Assembly: GCA_023261405.1 (NCBI GenBank)
Contig: JAHFOZ010000284.1
Coordinates: 1-7,080 of the forward strand
DNA: 7,080 nt
From: Planctomycetota bacterium
Lineage (GTDB): Bacteria; Planctomycetota; MHYJ01; JACPRB01
Reading direction: 5' to 3'
In this document: one piece after another, positions 1-6,060 of the stretch
Position numbering within the stretch: position 1 is the stretch's first letter
How the letters are laid out: every line of letters starts with the position of its first letter
Position numbers and translations under genes: made by a program
The notes under the pieces: generated by a model
Seen by the model: only the letters and a program-made list of their open reading frames with translations
Told to the model about the DNA's origin: nothing
Databases searched by the model: none

Positions 1-1257
1 CGGGACCCCGAGGCCACGGATGAAGCGGCCCGCGACGAAGTCCAGGCTCATGTACCCATGCGAGACCGGGAGCGCGTTCGCGACGCGTTCCGCCCCGCGC
101 CAGAACCCCCCCGGCAGCCTCGCCAGCGGCTCCGCCACGCGGTGCGCGAAGAACGTGGGATACCCCGCGAAGAGCTCGTCGCCGCCGTCGCCGCTCAGCA
201 CCACCGTCACGTGCTTCCGTGCCGCCTTCGAGAGGAGGTACGTCGGGATCAGGGAGCTGTCCGCCAGGGGATCGTCCATCCGGGAGAGCACCTCGGGGAC
301 CGCCGCCGCCGCGTCGGCCATGCTCACCCTCTCGACCGTGTGGACCGTCCCCAGGTGGCCGGCCACCGTCCTCGCCCAGGAGCTCTCGTCGTACGAGGGA
401 TCGTCGAAGGCGATCGAGAAGCTCCGCAGCGGGGCCCCCTCCGTGCGCGCGAGCGCGCTCACGGCTGAGGAGTCGATACCCCCGCTCAGGAGCACCCCGA
501 GCGGCACATCGCTCACGAGCCGGCGCTTCACGCCCCGGCGCAGGGTCTCGAGGAGTCGCTCATCCCCATCGACCCCGGAAGACCCCGGCCCGGGCGGGGT
601 CCAGTACCGGTGGGTCGACACCCGGCCTGCCTCCCAGCGAAGGAAGGTGGCGGGTTCGAGCTTCTTCACCCCGGCGAGGGGGGTCGCCGGAGAGGGCACG
701 AAATCGTAGGCGAAGAACTTCGCGAGGGAGGCCCGGTCGATCCTCCGCTCCACGCGGGGATGCGCCGCCACGGTGCGCAGCTCCGAGCCGCAGACGATCC
801 CGTCCTCCAGCAGGGCATAGTACGCCGGCTTCTTGCCGCAGCGGTCACGGACCACCCAGAGCCGCCGATCCCGGCGGTCCCAGATCGCAAAGGCGAACAT
901 GCCGTTCAGATCGGCGATCCCGGCCTCGCCCCGGCGCGCGAACCACTCGACGACCACCTCCGTGTCCGTTCCCGTGCGGAACCGGGCCCCCTCCTTCTCC
1001 ATCCGTGCCCGGAGGTCCTTGAAGTTGTAGACCTCCCCGTTGTAGGCGATCCAGTATCGGCCCGACTCGTCGGAGAGAGGTTGATGGCCGCCGGCGAGGT
1101 CGATGATCGAGAGCCTCCGGGCCCCGAGCGCGGCGGGGGCCTCGGCCCACACCCCCCCGTCGTCAGGTCCGCGGTGGCGGACCGTCTCGAGCATCGCCTC
1201 GAGGAGATGCGGGCCGGGGGGACGGCCGGTCGAGACTACTCCCGCGAACCCGCACAT
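1..1257 (-). CDS. asnB: Asparagine synthase (glutamine-hydrolysing), N-terminal about 419 residues, cut by left edge
   Basis: Cytoplasmic amidotransferase: the N-terminal glutaminase domain frees ammonia from glutamine, and the C-terminal domain activates aspartate with ATP to make asparagine. The start at 1257 is fixed by Met1-Cys2-Gly-Phe, since Cys2 becomes the N-terminal nucleophile after Met removal. Other class II glutaminase residues are visible: RGPDD (29-33), RRL (47-49), YNGE (72-75) and GTD (96-98), closely matching the E. coli AsnB numbering. The synthetase domain has the ATP-binding PP-loop SGGIDSS (258-264), YDES (289-292), DDPLADSS (328-335) and SGDGGDELFAGY (355-366). I translated all 419 codons and found no stop or frameshift. 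Family members are usually 550-650 aa, so roughly a third lies outside. The start overlaps the end of the GT2 gene by 22 bases, which suggests cotranscription and coupling. In glycan loci such paralogues may amidate something other than free aspartate; that is inference. Confidence 0.95.
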   Translation of the reverse strand, partial: MCGFAGVVSTGRPPGPHLLEAMLETVRHRGPDDGGVWAEAPAALGARRLSIIDLAGGHQPLSDESGRYWIAYNGEVYNFKDLRARMEKEGARFRTGTDTEVVVEWFARRGEAGIADLNGMFAFAIWDRRDRRLWVVRDRCGKKPAYYALLEDGIVCGSELRTVAAHPRVERRIDRASLAKFFAYDFVPSPATPLAGVKKLEPATFLRWEAGRVSTHRYWTPPGPGSSGVDGDERLLETLRRGVKRRLVSDVPLGVLLSGGIDSSAVSALARTEGAPLRSFSIAFDDPSYDESSWARTVAGHLGTVHTVERVSMADAAAAVPEVLSRMDDPLADSSLIPTYLLSKAARKHVTVVLSGDGGDELFAGYPTFFAHRVAEPLARLPGGFWRGAERVANALPVSHGYMSLDFVAGRFIRGLGVP

Positions 1258-2231
1258 GGGGTCCCGTCCATGTTGATGAAGCGGCGCACCACGTAGGGCG
1301 GCTTGCGCTGCGCCTCGTAGTAGGTCCGCATCGAGAGTTCGGCGAGGAGTCCCATCAGGATCGACTGGAACCCGATGATCACGAAGAGGGCGCTCAGCAG
1401 GAGCAGCGGGCTCGTAATCATGGACCAGCCCCTGGCGAACTTCATGTACGTGAGGATCGAGATGACGACGACCCCCGCGAAGAGGGCCGCCAGGCCGAAC
1501 GCGCCGAAGAAGTGGATCGGCTTGGAGGCGTAGGAGCCCAGGAACTTCACCGTCACCAGGTCCAGGAGGACCCTCAAGATCCGGCCCAGGCCGTACTTGC
1601 TCACGCCCCTCGTGCGCGGGCGGTGGTTCACGTCCACCTCGACCACCTTCGCGCCCCTCCAGCTCACCACCGCCGGGAGGAACCGGTGCATCTCGCCGTA
1701 GAGGTGGACGTCCTTGAGCACCTCGCCGCGGTACGCCTTGAGCGTGCAGCCGTAGTCCCGCAGGGAGACTCCGGTGACCCAGGAGATGAGGCGGTTGGCG
1801 AACCACGAGGGGACCTTGCGCGTGAGCCAGGCGTCCTGGCGACGGGCCCGGCACCCGCTGGCCACGTCCGCCCCCTTCCGGAGAACCTCGAGCAGCCTGG
1901 GGATGTCGGCCGGGTCGTTCTGGAGGTCGGCGTCGATCGTGATCACCACGTTCCCCCGTGCATGCGCGATCCCGGCCGCCAGCGCGGCGGTCTGGCCGAA
2001 ATTGCGCCGGAACACCACGACCCTCAGCGCCGGGTCCTGCTGGCCCAGTTCCTCCAGCACGGCGAGGCCGCCGTCCGAGCTTCCGTCGTCCACCATGAGG
2101 ATCTCATAGGCGCTCCCGGTGGCGTTCAGGCACGAGGTCAGTTCGCGATGAAGGTCGCGGAGATTCTCCGCCTCGTTGAAGACGGGAACGACGACGGAGA
2201 GGAGGTCGGCGCTCGCGGTCGGGTCGGCCAT
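1236..2231 (-). CDS. Family 2 glycosyltransferase, polyprenyl-phosphate sugar transferase type (DPM1/GtrB/ArnC-like), 331 aa
   Basis: Membrane-anchored GT-A fold enzyme, expected to transfer a sugar from a nucleotide donor to a polyprenyl phosphate on the cytoplasmic face. Visible features are the GT2 opening VVVPVFNE (13-20), DDGSSDG (48-54), the metal-binding DAD within IDADLQNDP (99-107), GEMHRF (179-184), and the basic HRPRTRGVSKYG motif (203-214) typical of the DPM1/GtrB group. Two hydrophobic segments near 240-262 and 273-297 match the two C-terminal transmembrane helices of GtrB/ArnC-type members, and the length is normal. The reading frame stays open far upstream, but homology begins at the Met at 2231; the upstream extension is antisense to the GT-C genes and looks non-coding. 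No Shine-Dalgarno motif is visible before this start. A TATAAT ends 12 bases upstream. The donor sugar cannot be told from sequence. Confidence 0.93.
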   Translation of the reverse strand: MADPTASADLLSVVVPVFNEAENLRDLHRELTSCLNATGSAYEILMVDDGSSDGGLAVLEELGQQDPALRVVVFRRNFGQTAALAAGIAHARGNVVITIDADLQNDPADIPRLLEVLRKGADVASGCRARRQDAWLTRKVPSWFANRLISWVTGVSLRDYGCTLKAYRGEVLKDVHLYGEMHRFLPAVVSWRGAKVVEVDVNHRPRTRGVSKYGLGRILRVLLDLVTVKFLGSYASKPIHFFGAFGLAALFAGVVVISILTYMKFARGWSMITSPLLLLSALFVIIGFQSILMGLLAELSMRTYYEAQRKPPYVVRRFINMDGTPCAGSRE

Positions 2232-2243
2232 GGGATCGAGGGG

Positions 2244-2249
2244 ATTATA
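2244..2249 (-). promoter_or_regulatory. Candidate -10 element (TATAAT) for the GT2-asnB pair
   Basis: A perfect TATAAT on the minus strand sits in the AT-richest spot of the window. No acceptable -35 hexamer is found 16-18 bases upstream, so an activator or another sigma factor would be needed if it is real. Transcription would start near 2237, giving a leader of only about 6 bases before the ATG at 2231. That agrees with the lack of a Shine-Dalgarno motif there. Confidence 0.4.
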
Positions 2250-2262
2250 TCCTAATTCGGCA

Positions 2263-2277
2263 GTCCGGGTTGCGGAC
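2263..2277. repeat. Perfect 5-bp inverted repeat, 5-base spacer, overlapping the plus-strand -35
   Basis: GTCCG (2263-2267) and CGGAC (2273-2277) are perfect reverse complements separated by GGTTG. The right arm lies in the candidate -35 of the GT-C promoter and the element falls between the two divergent -10 boxes. That is a sensible place for a dyad operator, but arms this short arise often by chance in GC-rich DNA. Confidence 0.3.
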
Positions 2278-2301
2278 AAGCCCCTGCCTCCGTGATATAC
2301 T
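2273..2301 (+). promoter_or_regulatory. Candidate extended -10 promoter for the GT-C pair
   Basis: The -10 hexamer TATACT (2296-2301) is preceded by TG at 2293-2294, forming the extended TGnTATACT motif. CGGACA (2273-2278), matching 4 of 6 positions of the TTGACA consensus, lies 17 bases upstream, the optimal spacing. The predicted start of transcription is near 2308, about 100 bases before the GT-C start codon. An in-frame upstream GTG at 2292 falls inside this element, which argues against a start there. Confidence 0.5.
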
Positions 2302-2314
2302 GGAAGCATTGCCC

Positions 2315-2332
2315 ATGGAGAACCCGCGGTAA
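2315..2332 (+). other. Possible 5-codon leader ORF (MENPR)
   Basis: ATG at 2315 followed by four codons and TAA (2330-2332). It begins about 7 bases after the predicted transcription start, so it could only be read leaderless or nearly so. The stop shares its last A with the next ATG (TAATG). It is very short, and the evidence is positional only. Confidence 0.15.
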
Positions 2333-2341
2333 TGGACCGCG
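2325..2341 (+). repeat. Perfect 6-bp inverted repeat, 5-base loop, in the GT-C leader
   Basis: CGCGGT (2325-2330) and ACCGCG (2336-2341) form a perfect stem with the loop AATGG. In RNA it would make a short GC-rich hairpin whose loop holds most of the TAATG stop/start junction of the two leader ORFs. No U-tract follows, so it is not an intrinsic terminator. It could be an operator, an RNA control element or chance. Confidence 0.35.
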
Positions 2342-2415
2342 TCCGAAGGATGCTGCGGGGCTTGACGCCAGGGCTTCCCACGGCGGGCGGATTCCCGGGG
2401 AAGCGGGGACCGTGA
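2332..2415 (+). CDS. Possible 27-aa basic leader peptide overlapping the GT-C start
   Basis: An ATG at 2332 opens 27 codons ending in TGA at 2413-2415. The stop overlaps the proposed GTG start of the first GT-C gene (2412-2414) as GTGA, the classical overlap for translational coupling. The peptide starts MDRVRRMLRG, is rich in Arg, Gly and Pro, and has no membrane segment or recognisable family. No good Shine-Dalgarno motif precedes it. An ORF of this length is easily random in GC-rich DNA, so only the exact overlaps on both sides make it worth listing. Confidence 0.25.
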   Translation: MDRVRRMLRGLTPGLPTAGGFPGKRGP

Positions 2416-3758
2416 GCGTCCCCGCGAAAGCGCAGGCCCTGGCCATGGTGGGCGCCGTCGGGATGGGAGGGCTCCTCCTCCTGGGCCTGGCCATCCACGG
2501 CTCGCTCCTCGAGTCGGAGGGCCCGATCCTCTACGGCGCGCGGCGCGCCGCCGAGGGCGAACTTCCGTATCGCGATTTCATCCTCCCGGGCATGCCATAC
2601 GCGGTCTACGCGTACGTGCCCGCGGGCGGTTCGCTTATCGCCGCGCGGCTCATCTCGGTATTCCTGGGGGCCTGCACGCTCGTGACGTTCGGGTGCATCG
2701 CGCGGCCTCACGGCTGGGCCGGCGTCGCCGCCGTCCTCCTCCTGGCCACGTCCATGTCGTTCAGCGCCGGGGCCGTCAGCGTGGCCCCCTACCCGCTGGC
2801 GCTCCTCGCCTCCTCGGGCGCCTACCTGTTCGCACGTTCCGGCCGCGCCTTCCTCGCGGGCCTGGCCGCGGGAGTGGCGGCAGGCTCCCACGCCGCTTGC
2901 CTCCCTCTCGTCCCGGTCCTGGCCCTCTGGTCGAGCCTCCGCGGGGAGGACCGCCGCCCCGCCCTTCATTGCGCCGCCGGGGCGGTGCTCACCCTTCTGC
3001 CCTGCGTGCTCCTCATGGCGACCGCCCCCTCCATGTGGATCGCCGAACTGGCGGACCCCGTCGTCCCCTCCCGGGCACGGCCGGCCCAGGTCGCCGAGAA
3101 CGCCCTGCAGCTCCTCCTGAGTCCGCAGTGGATCACCCTGTGGATCCTGGCGGCCGTCGGGGTCGCGCGCCGCCGGACCCCGGAAGGGCTCGCGGCCCTC
3201 GCCTGCACCTTGTCGATCGGAGCCATGGCCTTCGCGCTCGCCCCCAGGTCCCCGTCGATCCTTCTTCCCGCGCTTCCCTTCCTGCTCCTCACGGCGATTC
3301 CCTCCATGGATATGCCCGTGACGCGACCCTGGGCCCTTGCGGGACTGGCTCTCTGGGGGTTGTTCCTTTCCTATCGGAACCAGGAACATGAGGCGCAGGA
3401 GAGCCGGAGCCACTCGATGTCTCCGGAGATGGTCGAGACGGTTGCCGGCGCGCTCCGGCAGCACAGCCGCCCCGGAGACACGGTTCTGGCCTTCTGGCCC
3501 GGCTACGCCGCCTTGGCCGGAATGCGCCTGCCTCCGGGCCTCGAGTCGCTGCGCGCCTACCGTGCCCCGTCGACGCGAGTTCCGACGCGGGAGACCATCG
3601 AACAATGGATCCGGGAGCGCCGCCACCGCGTCGTCCAGATCGGAAGGCAGGCCCAACCGGCCACGGAGGTCGCGCATCTGATCGCCATCCTCGACTCGGC
3701 AGGCTACGAGAGGATTTTCAACCAGTGGGACCGTTACGTCTACCGGGTGCGCGAGTGA
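2412..3758 (+). CDS. GT-C-like multi-pass membrane protein, diverged paralogue of the next gene, 448 aa
   Basis: Probable member of the GT-C/PMT-like (GT39/GT83-type) membrane glycosyltransferases, which use lipid-linked sugars on the outer face. I chose the GTG at 2412: a GGGGA stretch lies just upstream and the first hydrophobic helix follows at about residues 9-29; ATG 2445 is an alternative. The frame is open from 2292, but those codons overlap the promoter and look non-coding. The first outer loop holds ESEG (34-37) and LPYRD plus MPY (51-63). Several hydrophobic helices follow to about 320, then a soluble C-terminal domain with RPGDTVLAFWPGYAA (353-367) and WIRERRHRVVQIG (399-411). It aligns with the neighbour over its full length, yet it lacks that protein's loop Asp, the Lys and Arg of later loops, and a YEQYF motif. 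It may have changed specificity or lost catalysis. Family call fairly sure; activity uncertain. Confidence 0.85.
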   Translation: MSVPAKAQALAMVGAVGMGGLLLLGLAIHGSLLESEGPILYGARRAAEGELPYRDFILPGMPYAVYAYVPAGGSLIAARLISVFLGACTLVTFGCIARPHGWAGVAAVLLLATSMSFSAGAVSVAPYPLALLASSGAYLFARSGRAFLAGLAAGVAAGSHAACLPLVPVLALWSSLRGEDRRPALHCAAGAVLTLLPCVLLMATAPSMWIAELADPVVPSRARPAQVAENALQLLLSPQWITLWILAAVGVARRRTPEGLAALACTLSIGAMAFALAPRSPSILLPALPFLLLTAIPSMDMPVTRPWALAGLALWGLFLSYRNQEHEAQESRSHSMSPEMVETVAGALRQHSRPGDTVLAFWPGYAALAGMRLPPGLESLRAYRAPSTRVPTRETIEQWIRERRHRVVQIGRQAQPATEVAHLIAILDSAGYERIFNQWDRYVYRVRE

Positions 3759-3804
3759 ACCCGGACCTGATGTCGCTGCAGGGAATTCGACCGATCCCAG
3801 GGGC

Positions 3805-3811
3805 GAGGGAG
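3805..3811 (+). promoter_or_regulatory. Ribosome binding site of the second GT-C gene
   Basis: The purine run GAGGGAG ends two bases before the ATG at 3814; counted from its GAGG core the spacing is five bases. It supports that start over later in-frame Mets such as residue 9. The 55-base gap after the first GT-C gene shows no terminator hairpin, so cotranscription is likely. Confidence 0.55.
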
Positions 3812-3813
3812 CG

Positions 3814-5232
3814 ATGAGCGATCCGGCGACCTCCGGCATGCCGCGATCTCCCTCGCGGATCGTGGCCGTGGGGATCATTCTGGCGGCGCTGATCGCCTGG
3901 GTCGGGCTGGCCTTGCACCGGCCCATGGACGGAGACGACGGGCTCTATCACTACGCGGCCGTCCGCGTGGCGGGCGGGGCTGTCCCCTACCGGGATGTCT
4001 TCTTCCCTCAGATGCCCTACGTGCTCTATCCCTATGCGCTCGCAGGTCCCTCGTACCTCGCCACCCGTATTCTCTCTGTGGCCATGGCCGCGGGTTCGCT
4101 CGTGCTCTTCGCCGTGCTGACCCGGAACCGGGGCGTGGGAGGACTGCTGACCCTGCTGCTCCTGGCGCTGAACGTCCAGTTCCTGGTGTGGATGCCCTGC
4201 CTGAAGACGTACTCGATGACGATCCTTCTCTCGATGGGGGCGTTCCTCCTGGCCCAGGACCCCACCCCGCGTCGCGTGTTGGGAGCAGGTCTGTGCCTGG
4301 GGGCGCTGGTCTCGACACGCCTCCTCTACGCCCCCTTTCCCCTGATCTTCGCGGTGGCGCTTGCCTTTCCGGCGGCGGGACGGGGCCGCAGGCTCCTTTC
4401 CCTCGGCACCGGCCTCCTCCTGGCCTCCCTTCCCTGCCTCTTCCTGGCGCTCGTCTCGCCCTCTGATTTCCTGGCCAACGTGCTGGGCCATCACCTGATC
4501 CGGAGCCCGGAGGGCGCCGTGGCGAACCTCGGCCAGAAGGGAGAGGTCCTCGAGAAGCTGCTCCTTCGGCCGCAGTGGGTCCTCCTGCTGGGGCTGGCGG
4601 TCGTGGGACTGGCCCGCTTGAGGAGCCCCGCCCAATGGCTCGCCCTGGGGTGTGCCGGATCGCTCACGGCCATGTCCCTCCTGCCCACGCCGAGTTACGA
4701 GCAGTACTTCGTCTGCGTGGTGCCGTTCGTCGCCTTTCTGGCCGTGCCGGCGCTTGAAGTCCCGCCAGGGCGTGCGGGATGGGGACCCGTGACGCTTCTG
4801 CTCGCGATCTACGCCGCCGCCGTGCCGCAGGGCTATCGCGACCAGCTCGGGGACATGCCGTCCCATGATCTCCGTGAAATCGAGGCCGTGGCCCGCGCCA
4901 TCGAGGCGCGCTCACGCCCCGGGGAGGAGATCCTCAGTTTCTGGGCGGGGTACGCGGCCATCACCCGCACCCGCGTGCCCCAGGGGATGGACAACTGCTG
5001 CCAGTACGAGATCAGCCAGGAGCGCATGAGCGCCGAGGGCCGCCGGGCACTGAGGATCCCCGGCCGGGCCGAGGTGGATTCCTGGATCCGCGAGCGCCGC
5101 TATGCGGTGGTCCAGATCGGCGGGTACTTCCAGTCGACCGCTGAGGCGCAACGGCTCCGACAGCTCCTGGCAGAGGCGAGCTACGCCACGGTCCTCACCT
5201 CGTTCGATCGATCCGTCCACGAGCGCCGATGA
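3814..5232 (+). CDS. GT-C-type membrane glycosyltransferase (GT39/PMT-like), 472 aa
   Basis: Integral membrane protein expected to transfer sugar from a polyprenyl-phosphate donor to a glycan, lipid or protein on the periplasmic or outer side. After a short basic cytoplasmic tail, a first helix (about 15-35) leads to an acidic first loop MDGDDGLYHY (38-47); the Asp residues here match the catalytic loop position of GT-C enzymes. VPYRD and PQMPY (57-69) follow. Many helices alternate with polar loops holding K131/Y133, R169, H226-H227 and YEQYF (295-299), ending near residue 335. The C-terminal soluble domain has RPGEEILSFWAGYAA (368-382), NCC (394-396) and WIRERRYAVVQIG (424-436). It is the better preserved of the tandem pair and so the likelier active enzyme. 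It ends 29 bases before the convergent methyltransferase stop, and no hairpin terminator is visible between them. Acceptor and donor are unknown. Confidence 0.87.
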   Translation: MSDPATSGMPRSPSRIVAVGIILAALIAWVGLALHRPMDGDDGLYHYAAVRVAGGAVPYRDVFFPQMPYVLYPYALAGPSYLATRILSVAMAAGSLVLFAVLTRNRGVGGLLTLLLLALNVQFLVWMPCLKTYSMTILLSMGAFLLAQDPTPRRVLGAGLCLGALVSTRLLYAPFPLIFAVALAFPAAGRGRRLLSLGTGLLLASLPCLFLALVSPSDFLANVLGHHLIRSPEGAVANLGQKGEVLEKLLLRPQWVLLLGLAVVGLARLRSPAQWLALGCAGSLTAMSLLPTPSYEQYFVCVVPFVAFLAVPALEVPPGRAGWGPVTLLLAIYAAAVPQGYRDQLGDMPSHDLREIEAVARAIEARSRPGEEILSFWAGYAAITRTRVPQGMDNCCQYEISQERMSAEGRRALRIPGRAEVDSWIRERRYAVVQIGGYFQSTAEAQRLRQLLAEASYATVLTSFDRSVHERR

Positions 5233-5261
5233 GGCCGGGATCACAAAATGGATGGAGAGTT

Positions 5262-6038
5262 TCATGACTGTTTTTGGGCGACGACCGTCCAGGAGTTGTT
5301 GTTCACGCGGTGGGCCTGGAGGTCGCGGGCGCCGAGGCCGTCGAAGAGGGAGCAGGCCTCGTCCCGGGTCCAGTACTTCGCGATCCGCGGGATGAGCTGG
5401 TCCACCACGATGGAGTGAACGTGGCGGACGCTGAAGCGGGAGAGCTGCTCGAAGTACGGGTGCCGGCCCCCCCAGGCCTTCGAGGCCAGGTGCAGCGGGA
5501 GCGAGAAGAGGCGCGCCGCCAGGTTGACACAGGCGAAGGGAAGCCGGGAGGCCACGTTCCGGAGCGGGTTCACCCCACGCACGATCCACTCGTTCCCCTC
5601 GTACCCGTAAACCCAGATCAGCAGGATGCCGCCGGGCCGGGTCGATTGGAAGAGCCTCTTCACAGCCTCCCGGGGATGTGCGAGATGATGAACGACCCCG
5701 ATGCACAGGACGATGTCGTACTCGTCCTGAACCCCCGGATCGTAGATGCTGCGGACGAAAGTCCTGGAATTGGGGAAGGACGCGAGGTTGCGGCGAGCCA
5801 CCTCGACCGTCTCCGGCGCGTCGTCGAACGAGTCGACTTCGCGCGCCCCGTAGCGGAGAGGCCACCAGGAATTCCGTCCGGTTCCGCAGCCGGCATCCAG
5901 CACTTTCTTCCCGCGAAAGGAGCCCGGGACCAGCGGGCAGACCCACTTCAGGAACTGCTCCTCGTATTCCGGCCGGATCTCCGCGTAGGTCGTCCACGCG
6001 CTCGCAAACCGGTCCTGCGAGCCGGCGTTGTCCTTCAT
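5262..6038 (-). CDS. Class I SAM-dependent methyltransferase, 258 aa
   Basis: Soluble Rossmann-fold methyltransferase using S-adenosylmethionine. The glycine-rich SAM motif I is VLDAGCGTG (46-54); the acidic stretch FDDA (71-74) is at the end of strand 2, where the ribose is held. CIGVVHHL (112-119) is the strand 4 motif and RPGGILLIWVYG (134-145) the post-motif strand. The C-terminal half has FSVRHVHSIV (202-211), a loop-helix region and the tail VNNNSWTVVAQ (245-255), as in methyltransferases often annotated in surface-glycan loci. That suggests a sugar or small-molecule substrate, but the sequence does not show which. The Met at 6038 starts just before the conserved N-terminal FASAW; only a weak GGCAGG precedes it. 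It lies 22 bases after the 117-aa gene on the same strand, so it is probably the last gene of the thiolase run, though its likely role fits the glycan genes on the other side better. Confidence 0.9.
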   Translation of the reverse strand: MKDNAGSQDRFASAWTTYAEIRPEYEEQFLKWVCPLVPGSFRGKKVLDAGCGTGRNSWWPLRYGAREVDSFDDAPETVEVARRNLASFPNSRTFVRSIYDPGVQDEYDIVLCIGVVHHLAHPREAVKRLFQSTRPGGILLIWVYGYEGNEWIVRGVNPLRNVASRLPFACVNLAARLFSLPLHLASKAWGGRHPYFEQLSRFSVRHVHSIVVDQLIPRIAKYWTRDEACSLFDGLGARDLQAHRVNNNSWTVVAQKQS

Positions 6039-6060
6039 GGCGGGCCTGCCGGGGATGCGG

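Noticed and set aside
20..1296. Several plus-strand ORFs of 130-270 codons
   Set aside because: All lie antisense to asnB, which is intact with its catalytic motifs; the plus-strand products are Arg/Pro/Ser-rich with no motif.
2392..2402. TTCCC-G-GGGAA near-palindrome before the GT-C start
   Set aside because: Five-base arms around one base in GC-rich DNA are common by chance, and no partner site or function is suggested.
2292..2411. N-terminal extension of the first GT-C protein from GTG 2292
   Set aside because: The GTG lies inside the extended -10 promoter, the 40 extra residues have no membrane or conserved character, and the paralogue has no matching extension.
2232..3926. Upstream extension of the GT2 reading frame giving an apparent 896-aa protein
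   Set aside because: Residues before the Met at 2231 are low-complexity Arg/Gly/Pro/Glu-rich sequence antisense to the GT-C genes; GT2 homology starts only after 2231 and no domain is visible upstream.
3718..4866. Long minus-strand ORF of 382 codons
   Set aside because: It is antisense to the well-supported GT-C gene and has the charged, repetitive composition of a GC-rich shadow frame.
5265..5280. T-run (5271-5275) as an intrinsic terminator for the GT-C transcript
   Set aside because: No GC-rich hairpin precedes it, and it lies inside the methyltransferase coding sequence.
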